Positions 35,578 through 46,539 of a stretch of 64,000 nt of DNA are shown piece by piece. The stretch spans positions 104,804 through 168,803 of the forward strand of contig JBAJFG010000576.1 of NCBI GenBank assembly GCA_037903475.1. The letters are read 5' to 3'. The first letter of the stretch is position 1. Each line of letters starts with the position of its first letter. This stretch comes from Ancylostoma caninum. Lineage: Eukaryota; Nematoda; Chromadorea; Rhabditida; Ancylostomatidae. A program made the position numbers and the translations under genes. The notes under the pieces are model-generated. The model saw nothing but the letters and a program-made list of their open reading frames with translations. It ran no database searches and was not told the origin of the DNA.

Positions 35578-38500
35578 ATGGTGGTATTTGAGGAAATGGA
35601 GAGGTTGGTGGAAGAATGTGAACTGGACTGTCCAGAAGAGAAACAGATTCAGGTCTTGTCGTTTTTTTTTTCTTTTGTTGCTACAAGTTCTCATCGTTTT
35701 AGTAGATATTGCTAACATTGCAAACACATATTCAATTAACTTTCGGAAAGTGTATTGTACCTCACAAATACTAGTAATAGCAGGAAACTGCGAATCGCGG
35801 TCCGCGATCATTTTATGCGCGGACATGTTCTTACATAGAGGGCTTCATACAGTCCTTCTCAAAAAAGTAGACGGATTCCGTGATTGCAGGAACGCGGTGG
35901 GACCTGAACGGAAGGCTACGTGCGAGTGGTTTTCAGCGGTTCGGACGTAGCCTTTCGATTGAGAATTTGATCTGTGGAATGGATCAGCTCGCGCGCGTGT
36001 CTCCAACGCGATGTTTGCTCCGGGGTGAATACCCTATATTCATGCTACCAGTTCAACGTGATAATTTTGTTGTTTTCGAATAAGAAGAAGAGGGATGACA
36101 TGGAAGTTTAATAGTAAGTATGTGATTGGCGGTCTCCATCAGCTGATAATCTTTGCACTAAGGTCAAGCAGCACCATCGCCTTGAGCACGCCTTATTTGA
36201 GGTTCTCCTCCTTGCATCAGGGAATCAGTCTGAATAAGAATAATCGAGGAATTTCTGTTTTTGCCCGGTAACACTTTAACACTGTTACGCGCAATACTTA
36301 GATCAAAACAATGCTTTTATGCGCAAGCGATGCCGTTAATTATTTGTGATTCAAAATCTTGATATTTCTGGTAATAGAACAAAATTGTTCATTATGGGGA
36401 ACGTCCAGTGGCGGACGCAGGGGGGGGGGGGCGGGGGGGGGCGCCCCCCGAGAATGGGTCGCCAAATTTTCGAAATTACTTTACAATACAAATAAAAATC
36501 TTGTGTTAGTTTATTTTTAATTGTTTATTTTTATTATTATTTTTAATATATTTTTTATTTATTGTTTATTATTATAATTAATATTATTATTAATTTTATT
36601 TTCCGTCTGAGTCCCCAAAACGGCGGAGACCCCACTTTTCTTCCCACGCCCCCCCTCCCGCCCACTTTCTGCGTCCGCCACTGGGAACGTCCTAGTGCAC
36701 CTTAGCCGCGCAGAAATGCTGGTGGATCAAATTATCAGGTGGAGTTGTAATTGAAGATCAAAACAGCGTTGCCGCTAGTTTTGGCTCGTTAACAAATCCA
36801 ATGCAACTGTTTTCGTTGTTCGAAGGAACGCTCCTCTTCACATAAATGCTCTCCCATTGCAATTTCTCTAAGTTTCAGATCCTTGAAAAGTGCCTGCCTC
36901 TTCTCCGAACGGATCGTGAGGCAAAGGTCAGGTCAATCGGGTTTCTTCTGCTGACGAAGATCTTAGAGAAGTGAGCAAAACAATTGTGTTGTACAATCAT
37001 TCTCGTTCATGTTTGGGAGCTTTAAGCTTCAAAAAACTACTGGTTGAGTCGTTGTTTGTCAAAGTTGTTTGATGTTACTGGTTTTATGGACATTGCGGCG
37101 ATCTACTTTTTATTATAGGTGCAGCCCTCAGTGTCTTCGAGCAGCGCAGTCACGACTAGGAAAGAAGCTAGTTGATGTTAAAAATGATCCAACCATTTAT
37201 GGAGGAATCTTTCTTAGACAACTGCTCGTGCGAAATCCACAGGTGATTCTCTGCTTCGTTCACGTCATTACAATCTTGATTTTATTTATGCTACTTTGAA
37301 ACTATCTCTGGAGATGTTGCTCAAAATAATTAATACAGTGGTGTTCGCATCCGTTTTGATTGAATTATCCTCATATCCGTCTCTCGCACATACCGCCTGT
37401 CATGGTTTGTACTTTGCTGTTGCCGTTTCAGGTGGGAAACCTCCACGCAGATATCATTGTGAGCATTATTATGCGTTTCATCGATATGACAGTGTGCAAC
37501 AGCGATCCTGCGCTTAGGTAACCACCTTCATTGTGAGAATTTTCTCGTTTTTTCTCAAGGGAAGGGTTTATAATGAATGTTTCAGGAAGTTATGCATTGA
37601 CCTCTATTCGATTCGATATGGCTGTGATGCGCAGATGTCGGAAAGGCTTTTAGCTACTCTGCTGGCTTCAATTACTCCGAGACTTGTGTCCCAAGAGGAG
37701 CGTGTTGGTGAGGAAAATGCCTACTCTTTGATATTTCGCCTACTGATACTTCCGCAGTATTATTCACATCTTTATCAGGTATATTGCCACTGAAATCGTT
37801 CGGCATTTCGTCGTTACGTGAAGACTTGTGTAATCTCCTTTTTGATATCTATTCATCGGCTTTGGGTCACGCAAAACAAGGTGAGCACATACTGGAAGCT
37901 TGACTTCTGGCACGAGAGCTTCAAAGTGCTCGTCAAACTCTAATTGCGTTTTTCTCGAAAAAAAAAAACATTCAAATACATGAACAGCACAAGTTTCTCG
38001 TAGTTATTGTATTTTTTTTCTTTTTGTCATGAATGCTGTCCCTAATACGGGCTGCTTATAAGTGGGAGTCCAATTTTGCTTTTTGATTTTGCGGCTCTCA
38101 TCGAATATTTGCAACAGGGCAATATCTCTCGCGAGACGTTGTTTTATCAGTGTTGGAAGCTGGTATAAATGATCCAGCACTGCAAGATGCTGCTTTCGGA
38201 CTAATGCGTTCACTTTGCAGCAATGGCAGGAATGCCGTGTTACCGCTTGTGAGTATCGATATTTCACAGTCACTCCATCTTTTTGTTATTTCACTTTATT
38301 TTGTCAGATATCTCGAATAGTTCTGATGCTTATATCAAAGCTGGACACGCCAAGTAGTGCTTTATTGGAGACCTTGGCACATATATGCCGTCTGTATGGA
38401 TCTGGTTCAACGTTATTCCGACACCTATACATTGTATTCAGTGCTATGAAGCATCCGTTAGATGAGCAGGTACATTGAAAGCATTCATTTTACCAACTGA

Positions 38501-40765
38501 GAGAAAAAGAGAGGCGTAAATCAATAAACGTTTCCATTCTGTTGGTTTTTAAATGATGTAAACCTTCTGAGGAGAAGAAAATGCATGGGAAGTCCAAAAA
38601 GCTCGCTGATTACTTGGAGGTTCGGTTCATACCAATCATCGTTATGTAAAGCCCTTCCTTTGTCCGTTTGTTTAGAGCTCATTCAAGATTTTCCTTCTCT
38701 TTATGATCATTCATAAGAAATAATTCATCTTTCTGTCACTAAGCGTGTTTTTCATGTCAGTCACAATTAGTACATTTTCTAGTTTCCATTCCAATTTGCA
38801 AGAAACAACTGTTCGCTTCATATATTCTCTCACTCCCTTGATCAGTTTCTTGTCTTTTTTCCACAGGTTTTTCTTCATTTCTTAAGCTCAATCTCCTGTT
38901 TGCACCTATTTCTAAAGAAAAAGGGGGAGGCGTGCTACGATCCATTTTTATCACTTGATCTAGTTGGGTAGACATTGGAGAAAAAGAACGAAAGAGCTAG
39001 TTTGGCGCGCGAAGAATTGGGAGGAAAAGGCAGACAGTATGCGCAAGTGCTTGACTACCATTGCTTTTGAGGCATTCGATAATTTACTACATTGAATGCC
39101 CTACAGTTCGGTTTTCAGTCTTTTATATATGTGAATTTATATAGTTAGTACATTTACTTTTTTCATGCTCCTTTTTTGGTTCTAGCCTTATGGCCCATCT
39201 GCGGCACGTCTTTTATCAGCAATTGTGGAAACATCGGCATTTCTAGTAAAGCCTGAGGTGAGTGCTCTAAAGTGTTTTTTTTAATAGTTTTACCTTACCT
39301 GAATTGCAGATGATTAATTGAACTAGCTTTACTGTGTTGCTATAGTTTCATTAGAATTTAGGTTTTGCTATCCGTTCAGCGCAAAATATGTGAAGAAGTT
39401 ATTCGAAACCCGCATTCTCCTGTGTATCGTGAGGTTCTGGTCTCATTTCTGAGCTGCACTCATGAGCTAGTTCCACCTCCTGTGCATGTAAGGCTTAAAA
39501 TCCATTGTTTAGAGTTGCTTTTTTCTGAGCTGTTGGTTTAGAAATGGTGTTGAGAAATTAGCATTCAGATCGCTCGAACTGTCTTGGGAAGATGCACTGA
39601 TTTAGAACAGTTACAGACTGTAAGCGCCCTTTGTGACGCCATCACTAGACCTCGAATGCAGGTATGCAAAAACCGTCTGTTAGAAATCTCGACAGGCTAG
39701 AAACTTCTCGAGTAGGTAGTCTTGTTCTCATAGAGTGTAGTCGCAAGTTTTTACACACCTTCCCAGCTTTGGCTTACCGAAAGCCGAATATAGATGGTGG
39801 GAAATGAGTACGCTCCTTTCTCATGTTAAGCGATGTTACTGTTTGTGTTTACCGTTTGTTAATCGATACCACGCAGAAATTTCACGTTGAATGCGCGTTT
39901 CATGCGACGACCTGATTTCAGAACATTGCGCGCCACGAAGTTGCTCGACGTTCTGCTGTGAGAGGAGGCCAACCTGTTGACTTACATGAAGAGGAGCTTG
40001 AGCAGCAGGTCGGTTAATGAACTTAGAAGTCTGAATAGCGTTTTTTCTTCAATTTCTGCAAGTTTACAGGTCTCAGCGGTATTTGTGAGCTCTTCTTCCA
40101 AAGAATCCATTAATTCTGCGCCGAAAGTGAATGAAGCTGGCAACGAAATCCATGAAAAAGATGTGGGCGGCATGAACGGTAGTTATTTAGAAACACGAGG
40201 TGGAGGATCTATGGTTGAAACCCAGGAGGAGCCTATGCTTTGCACAGAAGTGGTACGTATTTGGAGTATGTTACGCTAAGTTTGGAAAGGAAGACTTGTT
40301 TTCAAAGAGTAATTATCTCCGATTTTTTTTTGCTGAACCATTTGATTCATCGTACTTCACAATGCTGAAATTGAGGTTTTCAAATGCTTTTTTCGAAATT
40401 TTTTCAAATGCTTTCAGCACTCCGAGAAACCCCATGGAGATGCTGCTGCTGTAAGTAGAAGTACTCCATCTGTGCAAGAACGGTCACCCAGTCCTGCGAA
40501 AGTTTTCGCCACCGAGGAAGCTGTTGCAAAGGGGGAGACCAGATCCAATAACATAGTGGAACCAGTAGCCAAAAAGGCGAAGCTTTTGAAAAAGAAAGAA
40601 GCAAAACCAGTCGAGGTGGGATCTACTAGTTTTGTTAACCTTTTCTTCTACAAAGGGAGTGAATTGCGTTTCTGTTGGAATACCCAGATTTCTTTACAGA
40701 AAACAGTGTTAGCCGATGGTGAGGCGTCAGTCGAAGAGATTCTGAGCACTTTTTGTCCAAAGTAA
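35578..40765 (+). CDS. PELP1: PELP1/RIX1-like ribosome-biogenesis protein
   Basis: Fifteen exons: 35578-35652, 36879-36970, 37119-37242, 37432-37517, 37586-37707, 37779-37880, 38118-38248, 38308-38469, 39186-39257, 39362-39487, 39569-39661, 39922-40008, 40070-40252, 40418-40615, 40700-40765. Phases agree throughout and give 572 aa. Residues about 25-450 are helical, HEAT-like repeats (LPLLRTDREAKVRSIGFLLL; LCNLLFDIYSSALGHA). The block YREVLVSFLSCTHELVPPP followed by LEQLQTVSALCDAITRPR parallels the second half of the PELP1 RIX1 region. PELP1 forms the nucleolar Rix1 complex (with TEX10 and WDR18) for 60S maturation. The C-terminus is low-complexity with a basic stretch (AKKAKLLKKKEAK) that could be a nuclear signal. 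The long Glu/Pro tail of vertebrate PELP1 is absent. The first exon is inferred from phase and position only. Family assignment is by pattern, so another HEAT-repeat protein remains possible. Confidence 0.65.
36406..36683. mobile_element. hAT-type MITE with perfect 8-bp target duplication
   Basis: Exact 15-bp terminal inverted repeats CAGTGGCGGACGCAG / CTGCGTCCGCCACTG bound a 278-bp element. GGAACGTC is duplicated on both sides (36398-36405 and 36684-36691). An 8-bp duplication and a CAGTGGCGGA-type end are hAT superfamily marks. The inside is a G run (36421-36440), its C-rich counterpart and an AT-rich core, with no coding frame. It lies in intron 1 of the PELP1-like gene. The perfect duplication suggests a recent insertion. 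Confidence 0.92.
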
Positions 40766-41604
40766 TATGTACTGCTATGTCAACTGTGTCAATTGTTAAC
40801 AATTGTTATCCAGATTTATTGTTAGATTGTTTATTGTTGGAGATTTGTTGTTTTATGAATTATTGACTCATCATTGTCGTAGAAGCATTCATTTGGCACA
40901 AAAAAAACAGTTTGAAGAGTATCAAACGAAAGCGCTGGGCTGATCTATTAAACATTAGTCTGGTAGGGTTGTGGAGCGTTGGAGAGGAAAGGGCCTTCCA
41001 TGTCTTTCGTAGGCCATTAAATTAGCTAGAAAGTGGCGATCCTCCGATGCTATCCATACTTCACGATCGGCGAGGAGCTGAGACAGATCACCTTGCATGG
41101 TCAGCTTTGAAACCATGGGGTGCATCAGAATTAAGGATGCAGGGGAAGGTTTCCTTCTCAAACTGACAAGCTATCTTTTCAAGAAGATCTCTTGAAGACA
41201 CTGTTATCTAGTTCTGTACCAACAATCTACATATCCTCGATTTTGAGTGATGCAACAGTAGGGTCGACGCACTCCAAAAGTACTGAGGCGTCGCAGCGCG
41301 CAGGTGGGCGTTACATTTCTATCCAAAGGCTTGAATAGGATTGCTTCAAGAGTGTCCGTGCTACTACGTGGTTCTTAGCACAGGGCTGATCCGAAATCAT
41401 TCAGGTGGAGCAATCCGGTGAAAGTTCAGGATGGATGTGAGGCCACCGATTGAATTTGGTTAATGAGAAAAGTTCTGCTAGCACTTTCCTATGTCTTCTT
41501 GAGGGTCCGCGATGCAATAGTTCTACTCATACACATCCGACGGTTTCTTCATGATTCTTTTCATTGTCGGCTCCGTAATACAGCTTGAGGTGACATTTTT
41601 TTAA
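40766..41604. other. Intergenic DNA after the PELP1-like gene
   Basis: No recognisable protein or RNA gene on either strand. The first 150 bp, rich in TTGTTA/TTATTG, are probably the 3' UTR of the upstream gene. A minus-strand frame near 40955-41161 has no family features. Confidence 0.5.
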
Positions 41605-42211
41605 CCCATTGACGACCGCGTGGCTCACCGTGACCGTGAGCCGCGCTTTTGTTATCAACTTCTGAACCTCTTTTCTGAAGTATTTCGCAGTATTTCCATA
41701 TGAAATAAGAACAAATTTCTGGAAAAATGTCATATATTTGTGGTTCAAGAAAGACTTCTGTTTTATCGTTGCAAATACCATGAAAAGGAACTGATTTTGA
41801 AATCGACGAAGATTGTGTTAAATTTCTTGTGTTGTGCAGGGGAATAATAAGCAAAAAAGTTATATTTCGTGTACAGAATCACTTTCATTACACTTAGTAT
41901 TTCCTTAATCGTCAAGCTAGAGCCATGCGAACGTGCACACTCCTAGGACACTTCCTTGTAACCCTCAAAATACCTTTTGCGAACTTCTTTCGGCTTCAAA
42001 GGAAGCAAGAACCGTTCAGATTCTCCCCTTTTCTGGTCCGATGATACTAGTAACCTTAGAGGTTTAGATCTTAAATTATTTTTGCCCAACTGTCGATTCT
42101 GGTCCCAATTTTCTTATCGTAAGAGCGTGGAACCATGCGGGCGCGGCGCTCTCGAAAGGGGCGTTGGTCCCACGCGCTAAACATGCGAAAATGCGTGCGG
42201 TCGTCAATGGG
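41605..42211. mobile_element. piggyBac-type MITE, 607 bp
   Basis: The ends are CCCATTGACGACCGC and GCGGTCGTCAATGGG, flanked on both sides by TTAA (41601-41604 and 42212-42215), the signature target site of piggyBac transposons. A second inverted GC-rich motif follows inside (GCGTGGCTCACCG on the left, CGCGCTAAACATGCG on the right, weakly related). No transposase of normal length is present; minus-strand frames at 41527-41854 are short and unrecognised. It is probably non-autonomous. Confidence 0.85.
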
Positions 42212-42215
42212 TTAA

Positions 42216-42835
42216 AAAAGGGCGCATGGGGATCAGGGTCAAGCTTGTGTTGATAAATTATCGACGGGGAGTCGTATGGTAGGTGGAAAATAGGAGGGGG
42301 GGGGGTCGTTGAGGTGGGAGGATAGTGGTGTGGTGGAAAATTCGTGAACTACTTTTTCCTATTAGAGCCATGTCTCCGAGCGAAGCCGAATTCCGGACGA
42401 TAATTTTTGTGCATGCGTACTGCCAGTACTGCTTTTACCTGGAGGCCGACAAAAAGACTTACTATGGAACCTACCCAGTTGTGCTTTGTCTCTGAGTTTC
42501 AGTGAACCCGGTGCCGGAGGTTAGCTGATCCAGACCCCAAGTTTTACCGTGCAGTGGCTTCATCAGCGCGCAACGGTCGAGCAGACGACTTCAACAAAAA
42601 TATGAAAGGTCAGAGAAAGTTAACTCAGCAAAAACAATAAATTAGAAAAACAAACTATCAGGTAAACTAAACATCAATAGGAAGCAAGAGCGGAAATACA
42701 GAGAAAATCCTTCGATTTCCCATAGTTTTGCTAGATGAAATCCGTCGGATATCTACTCAAAGCTGGCTACAAAGAACGGAAGCAGTTACCAATGCGCTTC
42801 ACCTAACAAAACCAGGTGAGAGAAGCCACTTATAC
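42216..42835. other. Intergenic DNA, no gene seen
   Basis: Contains a G run (42296-42305) and otherwise unremarkable sequence up to the 3' end of the LINE. No conserved protein was recognised. Confidence 0.4.
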
Positions 42836-43415
42836 ACACATATCACCTATGACCCAAATAATCTATTCCTAATAGTTCAAGTAGATCATCCGTTCTAAGT
42901 TTTAGTTTAAAAGAATGACAGTTTGGGAAACACAGCAGCTGTTCTGGCAATTTCTCAAGTCATCTTGAGGTTCTCGGAAAGAAGGAATTGTCAAAATGCG
43001 TGCTGCTACAACGGTAAAATGAGTGTTGTAAGCCGAACACACCTCTGCGACCTCAGCATGGTCTCCAAATCCAGCATTCACTTGATTTCAGTTTTGTCTC
43101 TAATTTCAGAATCCGAAATGATAGCACAATCTCTGAAAAGATTCTCCGATAGAACAAACTGTGTGAATTTAAGATCTTTAATCTAAGCCTGTACGACGGT
43201 AGTCCTTCCGGGTAATCGGGATTCCGGTAAAGGCTACAGAAAAGAATCCGCGTGACTATCTTTTGCACTTCTTCGATAGTTCTAAAGTGTTTTTGCAGAA
43301 AAGGGCTCCACACTTGGCTGGCATATTCTAGCTGAGGCAAGACATAGGATTTGTATAATTTGATATACACTTCTTTGTTAACACATTTTACATTTCGGAA
43401 GACAAGGTATATTTG
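42836..43415 (-). pseudogene. CR1-like LINE, 3' part (reverse transcriptase C-terminus)
   Basis: On the minus strand the frame reads QIYLVFRNVK, then LYKSYVLPQLEYASQVWSP and EVQKIVTRILF, which is the thumb/C-terminal end of CR1/jockey-type LINE polymerases. It continues after stops with FDNSFLPRTSR and LPEQLLCFPNCHSF, the usual C-terminal end of nematode CR1 proteins. The remaining polymerase lies at 48925-50600 on the same strand; the LTR element separates the two pieces. Stops and frame changes show it is dead. The 3' limit is approximate. Confidence 0.8.
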
Positions 43416-43890
43416 GTAAACGAGGACGGTGATGCGAATATATTAGACCCAGCGTTCACTAACAGTTTATTCTTATGACAGCAATACATAACGTATATAA
43501 TATATAATACAGTATATAATACATAATATATAATATATAATATATAATATATAATATACGTATATAATACAGTTGTATACAATACTGCAATAGATCATAG
43601 GGAGTGATGGCATGGTTAGTTCCTTCGGTGGGCTCAACGGCCCCGAGCGTCGGACGTCCTGCGGATGGTAAGGATGGTCTGGCGAATGCCGTCTGCGCGG
43701 TTGATCCGTCTTGCTCCAGCTTCGTCCCTCGGCCATTTGAATGGTTGCGCGATCATCGATTTGTCCTGAATGCATCAAGCTATCAAAACATTCCTCGATC
43801 GGCATGCAACTTAGAGTTTCTTTGGATTCTCTCACTCTCTCATGGCAGGCTTGGGATGTGAGCAAGGTTCTTGAACTGAGATCACTTACA
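43416..43890 (-). repeat. 3' LTR (left copy)
   Basis: 475 bp, nearly identical to 48515-48924 apart from about 65 extra bases of ATATAAT-type microsatellite at 43495-43570 and scattered substitutions. Frames across it, such as the 130-residue minus-strand frame at 43473-43865, are LTR sequence and not a gene. Confidence 0.85.
43495..43570. repeat. ATATAAT microsatellite inside the 3' LTR
   Basis: Repeated TATAATA units, expanded relative to the other LTR, which has only CTATATAATACAG at the same place. The expansion happened after insertion or differs because of assembly collapse in the other copy. Confidence 0.85.
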
Positions 43891-43902
43891 CCTCCCCTCT
43901 TT
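43891..43902 (-). promoter_or_regulatory. Polypurine tract of the LTR element
   Basis: On the minus strand AAAGAGGGGAGG ends exactly where the LTR sequence TGTAAG begins. This is where plus-strand DNA synthesis is primed in LTR retroelements. It fixes the element's orientation and LTR edge. Confidence 0.75.
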
Positions 43903-44092
43903 ACCCAAAAAAAGGCGCAAGCGACTTTTTGAAAGATTTTGTTGCGTCAGCAGCCCCCCTTCCACACCCCACAAATTAAGTAGTCAGGATGTAAAGATGA
44001 AAGAATGTTACTCATTGATAGCCGAACAGAGGTTGGACGTCGGCGTCGAGGATCACTGCCATTCGGTCGAGAGCGCAGTTGATCACTCTCCT

Positions 44093-46380
44093 TCACTGTG
44101 GAAGGCGGGCCAACGAGGGTCGGTGTCCTAGTACCATCTGGCCATGACGACATCGCGTCAATGCGACGTTCATTCGGAGCGGTGCGTCCAGGAACTCGGA
44201 GGCGTCCGGGTCGGAATCGGTCTTGGTGGTGAGAAGAATGACCACGTCACGCTCGCGTCCTTGCAGCGAATCTACGGTGGAGATGTCGATGCCGGTTTCC
44301 TTCGCGAAGTCTTCCAAGTATCGATGTTGCTCTTTATAAAAGGTAATGAGTGCGATACTTGAGGAGTCTACGCCTCGTTGCAGCATACCCCGTACCACTG
44401 CCTGGCCTACCGAAGCTTCCGCCGGGTTGTAGTGGGAACGGCCGATTTCACTGAGGTGCCCTTGACGTCCACGAATACGAAAGGCACTGCCGGGTTCGGG
44501 AAACGAACGACACCAGTCAGTAGTTGACGGTCCGCTGCCCTGATCCCGTTCATCAGGGTTTCCTAGTAGGGAAACGTGTTTGGCACTCTCACGGAGTTGG
44601 CGAGTCTGGAACACCTCGCATACGGTTCCAGCTGACGCACATCTCCGATGTAGATGTGGCGAGCCCCTTCGAGACGGCTAGCTATGGCCATGAATACCGC
44701 TTCTGGTATCTGCGAAGCTTCGTCTCCAATCAAGAGGTCGAAGGTGCTGACGTACCCCTTGAAGATGCCACTCTTGTCGGTGGTGTTGAGGAGAGACGGG
44801 ATGGTAATGCAGATGATGCGAGGCGCCGCGAGCTCGATAATCTCTTCCAGGGTCTCGCATACGTCCTGCTCGGCCATCACGAAGTTGTCCTTCTCCTGCT
44901 CGGTCAACTCCATGTAGTTCCCTCGCTTGTACTGTTCATATGTGGTCCGACCTGTGGTGAAGCGGTCGCAGACCCGTCGTTCAGACGTAGACAGGCGGTC
45001 CGCGGACCTCGAACCAAGGCTCTTCAGGACCTTGTGCCTGTCGACGGCGGTGGTTGCAATGTCATCGAAAGCTATTGTCTCAGCGATGAATCTGACCACT
45101 CCGACGTGGCTGAACTCGTCCAGAGATAGGATGGTCTCGGTAAACTGGGCGACGGCTGTGTTTGTCGATGCCGTTACCACGACACGTTGTCTTCGGCTGG
45201 CGTGCCGGACAGCGATGTAGGCGCCCACGACGGTCTTTTCGGTGCCGAAGGCCGCCTGGATTCCAGTGATTGGATATCGGGCGTTTCCTAGTGCCAGGGC
45301 CTGTTGCTGGTCGTTAGTGACGGCGATGAGTCGTCATCGACAGCTGCCTACCCCAACTTTACGCACAAGTCCAAAAAGACATTGCTGCCGATCTCACGCC
45401 CGACTTCGTCGATGTCGTCGATAATGGAATCGTGAGATTTGGCGGTTGCAGCCACCGTGACGCGCAATTCTCGTGTTTCTGTGAGGTGACTGACCTCTTC
45501 GACCTCGCCTCTGGAGAACTTCCAACTGCCCATCACCCAGATTCCAACTGAGCGATGTACTGTCCAACCGGAGGGAGATGACATTCCCTGCAGCGTGAAG
45601 CAGAGGCGCACGGGATAGGCGGTCGTGGATGGGATAGTTGCGGGCGTTCGGCGGTCGTCATCCATATTCGTGACCGCAGGTAGGGCCGCACATGCCATGC
45701 TGAAGGTCTTGCTCATCCGGCGGAGGGCTTTGGGGTTGTCGTTCGCGAAGTTGTCGAACTGCCTGAGGCGATCGTTCATCCAGGCGGTGTCTTCGGGCCT
45801 AATCTTCATCATTTCCATTGGTAGGATGCCCTCATCGGGGTGGGCAGGGAAGAAGTGGCGGACCAGCTCGCACAAGGTGTCTTGAGCTTCAATGGAAATC
45901 GGCGGCTCGGAAAAGCGCACTGCCATGGAGATATACTGACGACATCGGGCTCGTAGGAGTTCATCCTCGTGAACATCTGGCCACTGGAATCGGCAGAGAG
46001 ACCTAGTGATGGTGACAACGTCGGGAGCTCCTTCCAGGGCCATTCGGAAGTTATTGACTTGTTCACCTCCTCGGGTAACCGATAGTACCAGTCCTAGGTT
46101 GATTTCGGACCATACGGGAGGGATAACAAAGGCGAAGTTGCCGGCTCGAAAGAAGAAGTCGTTGTTAGTTTCCATGGCCGCCGTGCGGGGGATGCGCGCT
46201 CTTTCCAACCAGAGCTCAGGCCTGTCAATCGCCGTTATGGTTGGGATAACGGCATATACCCACACGAAGTCTTTGACGGAAATGAGGGTTCGATCATACC
46301 CATACGTGTTGTTCTCGACGTTGAAAGAGAACCGGTCCAGGAGGATGCAGTTTAGTTCAAGTCGATTCGGCTGGAAGACA
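44093..46380 (-). pseudogene. UPF1-type SF1 helicase-like region within the LTR element
   Basis: About 340 residues of unknown N-terminal domain (46380-45348, including AGNFAFVIPPVWSEINLGL) lead into an SF1 helicase. Motif I appears as AAFGTEKT with Glu where the P-loop has Gly. Motif Ia is TASTNTAVAQ, motif II GDEAS, motif III GDVRQLEP, motif V DSLQGRERDVVIL and motif VI ALTRCRHG. These are UPF1/SMG-2-like RNA/DNA helicase marks. At least three frame changes break it: near 46370, near 45345 and near 44565. The region continues almost seamlessly from the gag-like frame with one shift, suggesting an original gag-helicase order in one transcript. Its GC content is clearly higher than the flanking LINE. 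Host helicase genes of this class are expanded in nematodes, so capture is plausible. Confidence 0.75.
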
Positions 46381-46539
46381 AGAAATCCTTGGTCTCGAGT
46401 ACGAAGTTGTTGGGATTGATGGGAGCGATTTGATACGGAACCATGCGTTTCCTTTGGCGAAGTATCATCAGTACCGTTCTGAAGGCGAACATGTCGTGTT
46501 TGTAAAGCTTGAATAGTTGGGGTAGAAGAGCAGAGGTTG

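Noticed and set aside
35653..36878. Extra PELP1 exons, such as the frames at 35788-35950 and 35880-36083
   Set aside because: Candidate exons run into stops or lack phase; exon 1 and the exon at 36879 join in phase 0 without them.
37708..37778. Reading through 37708-37778 as PELP1 coding sequence
   Set aside because: It leads to a stop after LYQVYCH; a 71-bp intron (GTGAGG to TTTATCAG) restores the frame into ILPLKSFGISSLRED.
43473..43865. A 130-residue minus-strand frame and its copy at 48592-48867
   Set aside because: They lie inside the two LTRs and end in the ATATAAT microsatellite.
44524..45220. A 201-residue plus-strand frame and neighbours at 44654-45220
   Set aside because: They are antisense to the GC-rich helicase region, whose minus-strand motifs are unmistakable.
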